From Clostridia bacterium (GTDB taxonomy: Bacteria; Bacillota; Clostridia; Oscillospirales; Acutalibacteraceae): a DNA stretch of 64,000 nucleotides. The position numbers and the translations under genes were made by a program. Location: assembly GCA_017399535.1 (NCBI GenBank), contig JAFQBX010000034.1, forward strand, positions 100,999 through 164,998, read 5' to 3'. The notes beneath the pieces were generated by a model. That model had not been told where the DNA came from. It made no database searches and was given only the letters and a program-made list of their open reading frames with translations. Below, piece by piece: positions 1-6,279 of the stretch (its first letter is position 1; every line of letters starts with the position of its first letter).

Positions 1-407
1 TCGTCAGCGATAATGAGTATTGATTCACCCATTTGAAGCTCGCTCATGAGTGTGGTCATATTCGCGTTGTATTGGTCGTTGTCACTGCCTTTTGTGCAGT
101 CCATTACGTGTACGGTGATTTCGCCGTCGCCGTTTATATCCTCGGCAAATTGCTCAAAGTATATTTCGACCGCCGCCCTGACGTCGCTGGTGAGATATTT
201 GTTGGCACAGAGAAGAATTTTATAATCCGGCTCGACCTTTGATACACATTGCGCTAGACCGAAAATAATGACAAAGCCAAAAAAAGCGGTGCATAAAATA
301 CCCGGCTTGTTATGATACCATTGATTTTCTACCCATTTGTACGCCTTATACAGCTTTGGGTGCTTTTGCTCGTCTATGTTGATTTTAAAAATGTTCTTTA
401 TACTCAT
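1..407 (-). CDS. Membrane-anchored hypothetical protein, C-terminus cut by window edge
   Basis: Reading the minus strand from ATG at 405-407 gives an open frame of 135 codons that runs off the window. The start is preceded by AGGCGGTG a few bases upstream. About 45 polar residues (MSIKNIFKINIDEQKH...) come first, then one hydrophobic segment near residues 46-62, then a polar region continuing with DINGDGEITVHVMDCTKGS. This suggests a single-pass protein with a short cytoplasmic tail and an exported C-terminal domain. The DxNxDGE stretch resembles a dockerin or EF-hand-type calcium loop but is not enough to assign a family. I do not recognise the protein. Confidence 0.7.
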   Translation of the reverse strand, partial: MSIKNIFKINIDEQKHPKLYKAYKWVENQWYHNKPGILCTAFFGFVIIFGLAQCVSKVEPDYKILLCANKYLTSDVRAAVEIYFEQFAEDINGDGEITVHVMDCTKGSDNDQYNANMTTLMSELQMGESILIIAD

Positions 408-493
408 TTTTCACCGCCTGAAAAGTACATATATATAACTATTATCGCTTATTTTCGGATATTTTTCAACAAAAAAATTGACTCTGACATATA

Positions 494-540
494 AAAAACA
501 AACAAAGCCCTCTTTTCATATCGAAAAAAGGGCTTTGTTA
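494..540 (-). terminator. Rho-independent terminator of the GDPD gene
   Basis: AACAAAGCCC (501-510) pairs with GGGCTTTGTT (530-539). On the minus strand the hairpin is followed by TTTGTTTTTT. It lies directly after the stop of the minus-strand gene ending at 551. Confidence 0.85.
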
Positions 541-550
541 TATCTGCTTT

Positions 551-1384
551 TTACGGTATAAAACCTTCAAAAATCGAGGAACTTCCGTGCTTTTCCACCT
601 CGTCAAATTCATTTTTATCCTTAATCGTCCACACGTAAGTAGCCGTGCCGAATACCGATTTGAGCACTTTGAGCGAAAACAGTTTCTTATAATTCCACTT
701 ATCATAAGCGATAAAGTGCGGTCTCGCAATTACATTTGAAAAGAGGTTGCCGAGAAAGAAATTCAGCACCTTGCTTTTGGTAGCGCCACCCGTTGCAAGC
801 TGTCCTCGTGCGACGTTTTTTCTATGCTTTTTGAGCCACATCAGTACCCTCGGGTCAAACGATTCGATTAAGTAATCACCCTTGTATTTGTCCAGCAGCT
901 TAAAGCAATTTTCACACAGCTCGGCATAGTTATCGTCGGTTTTCAGCTCAATCAGCAGCGGCACCTGCCCGTCAACTAGCTCGAGCACCTCGGATAAAAA
1001 AGGCACCTGCTCATTCGAGCCGAGCAGAGTAACCTTTTTTAGCTCGTCGGTGGTCATTTCGGTAACGAGTCGGTCTATGCCTGCCGTCCTTTTCAGTGAG
1101 GTGTCGTGCATTACCACGATGTTATTATCCTTCGTCAAATGCAGGTCGAATTCAAAGCCGAATCCTGCCTTTATCGACTCGCCAAATGCGGAAATGCTGT
1201 TTTCGGGTATGCCGTTTTTAATATCGTGCAGTCCTCTGTGGGCAAAGTTGGTTTTTCTATGTTTTTCGACCGTTTTGTTCTTTTTCATCGCGGGTAGAAG
1301 CATATACGCGGCGGCTATTAAAAGCACAACTGCCACTATTAAAATTACAACACCTAAATTAGCTAAAATGTATAAGTATTCCAT
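551..1384 (-). CDS. Glycerophosphodiester phosphodiesterase family protein, membrane anchored
   Basis: 277 residues. A hydrophobic N-terminal anchor (about residues 8-30) is followed by a GDPD TIM-barrel domain. Recognisable family motifs are H49-R50-G (metal/catalytic), PENS (60-63), E78-x-D80 and H93-D94. Family members hydrolyse glycerophosphodiesters such as glycerophosphoglycerol from lipid or teichoic acid turnover to glycerol-3-phosphate and an alcohol. The N-terminal anchor suggests the domain is held at the membrane. The ribosome site AGAGGT lies about 9 nt before the ATG. The gene is 45 bp downstream of the MFS transporter on the same strand, so the two may be co-transcribed and end at the terminator at 494-540. 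The exact substrate is not evident. Confidence 0.88.
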   Translation of the reverse strand: MEYLYILANLGVVILIVAVVLLIAAAYMLLPAMKKNKTVEKHRKTNFAHRGLHDIKNGIPENSISAFGESIKAGFGFEFDLHLTKDNNIVVMHDTSLKRTAGIDRLVTEMTTDELKKVTLLGSNEQVPFLSEVLELVDGQVPLLIELKTDDNYAELCENCFKLLDKYKGDYLIESFDPRVLMWLKKHRKNVARGQLATGGATKSKVLNFFLGNLFSNVIARPHFIAYDKWNYKKLFSLKVLKSVFGTATYVWTIKDKNEFDEVEKHGSSSIFEGFIP

Positions 1385-1429
1385 TTAAGATTACCTCTTT
1401 TGTCATTGAAAAGTTTATATTGCTATGAT

Positions 1430-2989
1430 TTAATCCTCGTCGAAAATTTCGAGTCCCTTTTTAGCGGTCGGCTTGTTGTCGCCGTGCTTTACAAGCATCA
1501 TTGTGATAAATGCAAGCGCGACAAAAACTGCGGCATAGGGGAATAGGGAGGTGAATTTCCAATTCATCAAAAATCCGCTTAAAACGGGAGTCAGCGCTTG
1601 GGCGCTCATACTTGCCGCATAGTAGTAGCCGGTGTGTTTTCCTACGTTGCCGCCTCTTGCCAGCTCGACAATCATCGGGTAGCTGTTTACATTTATCGTA
1701 GCCCAGCCGATTCCTGCCAGAGCAAACAGCCCATTCATCAGCATAACGGGGCTTCCTGCGCGCATAAATGCCGCCGCCGTGAATGAAACGCATAGCATAA
1801 CGACTCCTGCCAAAATGGTCTTTTTCCGTCCGATTTTTGACGAAATGATACCAACTGGGAGATATGAAATAAGCGCGGCACCACTAGCAATCATTAGCGT
1901 CAGATTATAGTCGAGGTTGAGCACCTTTCCTGCATATACCGAGTATTTGCTTGTAACGGCGTTATAGCCCATGTACCAGAAAACGACCGACAGAAGAATG
2001 AGAATGAGTGAGGCAAACTCCGATTTTGAAAGGCGTCTGTCGCCTGAATTTTCGTCCTCCTCGTCTATGTTATATTTTGCGCTTTCCTCTTTCATTTCCT
2101 TAACGAATTTCGGCTCGTTGACAAACATGAGGAATATGCCGAGCGATATTAGCATAATCAGCGCAATTATAATAAAGAAGGGGGAATAGCTCATAAGCGC
2201 GTTTGATGCCTTTCCCGTGCCGAAAATGATGCCCAGAACGAGTACCACTATTGCACCCGCAGTACCCATCAGGTTGATAACTGCATTTGCCTTTGACCGA
2301 AGCGGCTTTATCGTGACGTCGGGCATCAGCGCTACGGCAGGTGAGCGGAAAAGAGCCATCGACAGCAGTACAATCAGCAGCACTACGACAAAGAAAACGA
2401 GGGTAAGCGGACTTGCCATGGTCTGCTGCCAAGCGTATGCTTGACGTGCAGGGATAACGTAGTTGTTATAATCGGCGTTTGTGACGGTTTTTCCGTTTTC
2501 GTCAATGGTTTCGAGCTTGATTTCGGTAAATTCACTCTTTGAAAGAGTCACCTTGCCCTCGACCTTTTCGTCGGATAAAACAAAGTATTCGCCGTCGGGA
2601 GTTTTGAGCGTTTTGCCCTCTTGATTATCATAAACGACGGAAAGAGCGGCCTTGTCGGACGAAGCGGCGGCACGGATATTATCGAGCTGCATATAGTCGC
2701 CGTACGAAAGCACGATAAACATTACCGAAGCCACAACAGTACCGATTATGATAAAGGGTGTGCGCTTACCTCTTTTGCCCTTGTGCTTATCCGAAAGCGA
2801 GCCAAAAAGGGGAAGCAGAAACAGAGCGAGTATGTTATCAAACGCCATGATAACGCCCGAAAATCCCTGGTCCATGCCGAATTTGTCGGTCAGAATTTTC
2901 GGAATCAGGGTATCATACGCCTGCCAAAAGGCGCATATAAGGAAAAATGCAAATCCAACAAAAAACGTGCGCTTATAATTGAGCTTCAT
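1430..2989 (-). CDS. MFS transporter, GPH/SLC45-like sugar:cation symporter type
   Basis: 519 residues with about 12 predicted membrane segments. The loop after TM2 reads LFGSLSDKHKGKRGKRTPFI, the characteristic G-x-x-S-D-x-x-x-x-x-x-G-R-R/K-R-P/T-F/Y-I motif of glycoside-pentoside-hexuronide and SLC45-type carriers. An unusual polar insert of about 85 residues (about 95-180, rich in K, E, D and S) separates TM3 from the following helices and is probably an extracytoplasmic loop. A second, cytoplasmic insert near residues 305-325 separates the two six-helix halves. The start ATG follows GGAGGAAGTAAAA. Likely role: uptake or export of a sugar or glycoside; substrate unknown. Downstream on the same strand is the GDPD gene. 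Confidence 0.8.
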   Translation of the reverse strand: MKLNYKRTFFVGFAFFLICAFWQAYDTLIPKILTDKFGMDQGFSGVIMAFDNILALFLLPLFGSLSDKHKGKRGKRTPFIIIGTVVASVMFIVLSYGDYMQLDNIRAAASSDKAALSVVYDNQEGKTLKTPDGEYFVLSDEKVEGKVTLSKSEFTEIKLETIDENGKTVTNADYNNYVIPARQAYAWQQTMASPLTLVFFVVVLLIVLLSMALFRSPAVALMPDVTIKPLRSKANAVINLMGTAGAIVVLVLGIIFGTGKASNALMSYSPFFIIIALIMLISLGIFLMFVNEPKFVKEMKEESAKYNIDEEDENSGDRRLSKSEFASLILILLSVVFWYMGYNAVTSKYSVYAGKVLNLDYNLTLMIASGAALISYLPVGIISSKIGRKKTILAGVVMLCVSFTAAAFMRAGSPVMLMNGLFALAGIGWATINVNSYPMIVELARGGNVGKHTGYYYAASMSAQALTPVLSGFLMNWKFTSLFPYAAVFVALAFITMMLVKHGDNKPTAKKGLEIFDED

Positions 2990-3013
2990 TTTTACTTCCT
3001 CCGTAAAAAAATA

Positions 3014-3493
3014 TTAGTTGTCGGAACTGTTTGAGTTATAAATGAAATATTTTCGCGCAAAGAAATTCCAAATAAAAACGATAATTGTAGCGGCAATTTT
3101 GCCTATCAAATAGTACTTGTCAGAGGGGATAAACGAGCCAAAAATCGCATATCCGCTAACGTACTCGTCGAATAAATATATGATAAGTGTATTGAGCAGC
3201 AGACCTATTACCGCAATAATCGCAAAGATTACGAATTCGGCTGTTTTGCTATTCATCCTTGCCTTTTTAAATACCCAAAATGAGCTTAAAATGAAGTTAA
3301 CCCCAAGCCCAATTAAAAAGGCGATAACCGAAGCGACAACCTTGTCAAAATTCAGCCATTCAACCATCAGTGCAAGCGCGCTCATATCAACTACGGTCGC
3401 TACTCCGCCAACAAAAAGTGAACGAAAAAACTGAATAAAGGTGCTATCCGTCTTATCCACAAAAATTCGGTTTATTATCTCTTTTATTTTCAA
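3014..3493 (-). CDS. GtrA-family membrane protein
   Basis: About 160 residues with four hydrophobic helices and the GtrA signature: FFRSLFVGGVAT early, N-F near VNFILSSFWVF, and a C-terminal W-N-F-F-A-R-K-Y-F-I-Y. GtrA-like proteins are thought to flip or carry polyprenyl-phosphate-linked sugars in wall or O-antigen glycosylation. The frame is open to an ATG at 3526, but that codon overlaps the -10 box of a good minus-strand promoter (3525-3554). I therefore prefer a TTG start at 3491-3493, which has AGAGGG 6 nt upstream and gives M-KIKEIINRIFVDK. No glycosyltransferase gene sits next to it here. Confidence 0.8.
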   Translation of the reverse strand: MKIKEIINRIFVDKTDSTFIQFFRSLFVGGVATVVDMSALALMVEWLNFDKVVASVIAFLIGLGVNFILSSFWVFKKARMNSKTAEFVIFAIIAVIGLLLNTLIIYLFDEYVSGYAIFGSFIPSDKYYLIGKIAATIIVFIWNFFARKYFIYNSNSSDN

Positions 3494-3524
3494 ACGAAAC
3501 CCTCTTTTTATTTCAGTTAATATC

Positions 3525-3554
3525 ATTGTACCATATATAAAATAAAAAATCCAA
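3525..3554 (-). promoter_or_regulatory. Sigma-A promoter for the GtrA gene
   Basis: On the minus strand, TTGGAT (3549-3554), an 18-nt spacer, then TACAAT (3525-3530). Its position rules out the upstream ATG as the start of the GtrA gene. Confidence 0.6.
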
Positions 3555-3597
3555 TTATATTTAATGAAAAGTGAGAAACAGAGCCAACAACTATTTC

Positions 3598-3625
3598 TTG
3601 ATTATTTTGAAAAGCGTGGTAAAAT
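3598..3625 (+). promoter_or_regulatory. Sigma-A promoter for the zinc-ribbon membrane protein
   Basis: TTGATT (3598-3603), a 16-nt spacer, then TAAAAT (3620-3625), with the gene starting at 3669 after an AGGAGG ribosome site. Confidence 0.55.
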
Positions 3626-3668
3626 TAACATACATAATTTTGATAAGAGATTATAGGAGGAAGTAAAA

Positions 3669-4097
3669 ATGTACGATAATATAGGTCGAAAAATAAAAGG
3701 TTTATCAAATGCTATTTTTACTATTTTAGCTGTGCTTGGAGCCGCTTGCGGCTTGATTGTGATGGTAACATCAGAGGGTGTTATGGTACTTATTGGTTTG
3801 CTAATGTTCATAATTATTCCGGTTTTAGCATGGGTATCGTCATGGTTGCTTTATGGTTTCGGTGAGCTTATTGAGAATCAATGTATCGCAACAGAAATTT
3901 TACAGGAAATTAGAGATAGCATTAACGAAAAATCGATAACCTCGGATAATCTAACGGATGAAAATGGACTGTATGAGTATGAAAACGCACTTCATGAGTA
4001 CGAAAATACACAAGCAAGCATTTGTCCAAATTGCAATACCGAACAACCCGATAATCGAACGATTTGTTGGAAGTGCGGATTAAATATAGTTGAATAA
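3669..4097 (+). CDS. Two-TM protein with C-terminal zinc ribbon
   Basis: 142 residues. Two hydrophobic segments (about residues 14-33 and 38-65) are followed by a polar stretch and a C-terminal CxxC-x10-CxxC zinc ribbon (CPNCNTEQ...CWKCGLN). The ribosome site AGGAGG lies 8 nt before the ATG. It is flanked by its own promoter and a bidirectional terminator, so it is monocistronic. This double-membrane-helix plus zinc-ribbon layout is common among uncharacterised Clostridia envelope proteins. Here it is the mirror image of the two nearby minus-strand proteins that carry an N-terminal zinc ribbon. Function unknown. Confidence 0.75.
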   Translation: MYDNIGRKIKGLSNAIFTILAVLGAACGLIVMVTSEGVMVLIGLLMFIIIPVLAWVSSWLLYGFGELIENQCIATEILQEIRDSINEKSITSDNLTDENGLYEYENALHEYENTQASICPNCNTEQPDNRTICWKCGLNIVE

Positions 4098-4106
4098 TTA
4101 CATACA

Positions 4107-4153
4107 ATAAAAAACACGCCGTGACGAAAACAAGCCACGGCGTGTTTTTTTAT
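4107..4153. terminator. Bidirectional terminator
   Basis: AACACGCCGTG (4113-4123) pairs with CACGGCGTGTT (4136-4146), with A-rich sequence on the left and TTTTTT on the right. It serves both convergent genes (3669-4097 plus, 4167-6176 minus). Confidence 0.9.
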
Positions 4154-4166
4154 ATGTCTTAATACA

Positions 4167-6176
4167 TTACTGATCGAGATTGATGATAAATCGGAAGGAA
4201 ACTCGACGTGAAGCGGCCATGTTAACCTTGCCCGATGTTTCGTAAATCGGCTTGCTGTTTGAGTGACCGATTGCTTCCAACGACGAAGCCAATTTACTCG
4301 TATCTACGCCGTTTTCGGATGAAACACAGTAGTTTTTAACGTTGTTGGCTCGTTCCTTTGACAGCGGCAAACCGCTTTCGTAGGTGCTGCCCTTGACAGG
4401 AGCTGTGTGACCTTCAACCATCGTCTTTGAGATAAAGCCGTCATACTTTTCGGAATAAATGACAGAGGTGTAAACCCTTAGGAATCTGGTGAGGAATTCC
4501 TTACCATTTTCGGTAAGTACAGCCGAATCTCCGCCGAAAAGCACCGAGGAATCGAGAGCAAGTTCGCCTGTTTCCTCGTTGACAGTAACTGTGATTCCTT
4601 CTTTTCTGAATGCGGCGATAAGGTCGGCGAGAAGGTCCTCTTTTTTCTCAACGAGATCCTCAAGCTTATCGTCTTCGATTTCTACATCTTCTTCGATAAA
4701 GTCCTTGATAATTGCGCTGTACGGATCCCATTTAAACAGTTTTTCATATTCCTGACCATTGGTATTTGAGTAGTCGAGTGAAAGGATAAAGTCGTTAAAG
4801 TTTACAAAGGTTTTTTCGATTGTGACAGGGGAATCATTATGGGTTCCTGTCGCCTTAAATGTGTAAACGTTACGTGTTTCGTCAAACGAATATTTACCTA
4901 CTGCGACGTCCTTTTGGCTCGTAGATTCGCTCCAACCTTCGTAAGAAACCATTATCTGTCCGTCGTCGGTGAATTCCTGAACGGTAAATCCGTAATATCC
5001 GTTTACTTTATATTTGCCTTTGGGCTTTTCTTTCGAGAAGGTGATTTGCTTTCCATTGTATTTGAGTGTTTTCTTATTAAAAATAGCGCAAATTACGGTT
5101 TCTTTATTTTCGGGGGTTACTTCATAGAAGCTACCCGGATATTCTTCCTCTGAAATGTCCTGCGCAAGCTCACCGTAATAATAGAACTCTACGTCCGAAG
5201 CATCCTCGTCAATGCCGAGGTTGAGGGTGGTGTATTTCCAATCACCCGCAAAATTGACCTCTTCGATTGCTACGGTTTCGAATTCAAAGCCGCAGTTGCC
5301 GCCCTTGTCGGAAATGAGGTGAATTTTGTTTAAGGTTGAGGGGAGAGAAATCTTTTTGATGCTTCTGCATTCGCTGAATGCAAATTTGCCGAGCTCGGTG
5401 AAGCCCTCGGGCAGCGATACTTCGGTAATCAACTTACATCCCGAAAAAGCCCATTCGCCGATTGATTTTAAAGTCGACGGGAATTCGATGCTTTCGAGCG
5501 CTTCGCAGTTATAGAATGCGTTTTCGCCAATGGTTTCGAGACCTTCGTTGAGCTTTATTTTTTTAATCTGACGAGCTCTGGCAAAGGCAGACTCCTCGAT
5601 TGTTTTAATAGTTTTCGGCAAAACGATGGTCGTTACATTTTCGGCGTAGTAGTCGATGGTGTCCTTGGCAACGCTTGTGACAGTTTCTTCGCCGTTTTTA
5701 TCGGGAACGTAAATTTCGGAATCGAGACAGGTGCCAATTCCAACCCAAGCACATGTGCCGTCTCCGTTTGATTTGAATTCCAAACCTTCGCTGTACGAGG
5801 GAGGAAGAATTCCTTCTCCGCCGCCGACAACAAATATTCCCACGATAATCGCAATTACTGCGACAGCGGCTATGGCGATGATGGGGATAAGCTTTTTATT
5901 TTTTGGCTTATTCTGTTTTGCAACAGGTTGATTTGTTACAACGGGCTGCTGAACGGGTGCCGCCTGCTGAATGGGAGCCACCTGCTGAACGGGTGCCGCT
6001 TGCTGAACGGGTGCCGCTTGCTGAACGGGTGTCGGCTGCTGAATGGGTGCAGGTTGCTCAATTGGTGTAGGAACGTTTTGAGCAGGAGAAACTACGGGCG
6101 CGTTCTGAGCGGCTCCGCAGTTAATACAAAATTTTGCATTTTCGTCGATTTTGTTGCCACAGTTTTGACAGAACAT
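4167..6176 (-). CDS. Zinc ribbon / PVQQ linker / TM / BspA-like LRR / OmpA-like C-domain protein
   Basis: The frame is open to a TTG at 6185, but ATG at 6174-6176 has GGAG at good spacing and gives the usual MFCQNCGNKID start, so I use it (669 residues). Order of domains: zinc ribbon (CxxC...CxxC, residues 1-23); Pro-Val-Gln-Gln repeat linker (about 36-90); one TM helix (about 98-122); BspA/TpLRR-type leucine-rich repeats (about 165-290, e.g. LETIGENAFYNCEALESIEF); a beta-rich middle; and a C-terminal OmpA/MotB-like domain (about 515-669: LDSSVLFGGDSAVLT..., VEGHT, LSKERANNV, ASRRVSFRF). The OmpA-like fold normally binds peptidoglycan. This suggests a protein with a cytoplasmic zinc ribbon that spans the membrane and grips the wall outside. 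An OmpA-like domain in a Gram-positive LRR protein is unusual. Confidence 0.8.
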   Translation of the reverse strand: MFCQNCGNKIDENAKFCINCGAAQNAPVVSPAQNVPTPIEQPAPIQQPTPVQQAAPVQQAAPVQQVAPIQQAAPVQQPVVTNQPVAKQNKPKNKKLIPIIAIAAVAVIAIIVGIFVVGGGEGILPPSYSEGLEFKSNGDGTCAWVGIGTCLDSEIYVPDKNGEETVTSVAKDTIDYYAENVTTIVLPKTIKTIEESAFARARQIKKIKLNEGLETIGENAFYNCEALESIEFPSTLKSIGEWAFSGCKLITEVSLPEGFTELGKFAFSECRSIKKISLPSTLNKIHLISDKGGNCGFEFETVAIEEVNFAGDWKYTTLNLGIDEDASDVEFYYYGELAQDISEEEYPGSFYEVTPENKETVICAIFNKKTLKYNGKQITFSKEKPKGKYKVNGYYGFTVQEFTDDGQIMVSYEGWSESTSQKDVAVGKYSFDETRNVYTFKATGTHNDSPVTIEKTFVNFNDFILSLDYSNTNGQEYEKLFKWDPYSAIIKDFIEEDVEIEDDKLEDLVEKKEDLLADLIAAFRKEGITVTVNEETGELALDSSVLFGGDSAVLTENGKEFLTRFLRVYTSVIYSEKYDGFISKTMVEGHTAPVKGSTYESGLPLSKERANNVKNYCVSSENGVDTSKLASSLEAIGHSNSKPIYETSGKVNMAASRRVSFRFIINLDQ
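5945..6064 (-). repeat. 18-bp coding minisatellite (six P-V/I-Q-Q units)
   Basis: Degenerate tandem copies of an 18-bp unit (plus-strand reading CTGCTGAACGGGTGCCGC) encode PVQQAA-type hexapeptides. The same unit is amplified in the gene at 9207-10151. Confidence 0.9.
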
Positions 6177-6279
6177 GAAAAACAACTCCTATAAAGTTTT
6201 TTATATGCAGATTTAATTATATAAAATTGAGTATTCTTGAAGAATAAAACTTGCTACTGTTTTTATAAGAAATGCTGTC

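Noticed and set aside
33..242. Plus-strand frame at the window start
   Set aside because: It is the shadow of the minus-strand membrane protein, which has a ribosome site and coherent composition.
6177..6185. TTG start adding three residues to the LRR/OmpA-like protein
   Set aside because: The ATG at 6176 has the right ribosome spacing and gives the conserved zinc-ribbon start.
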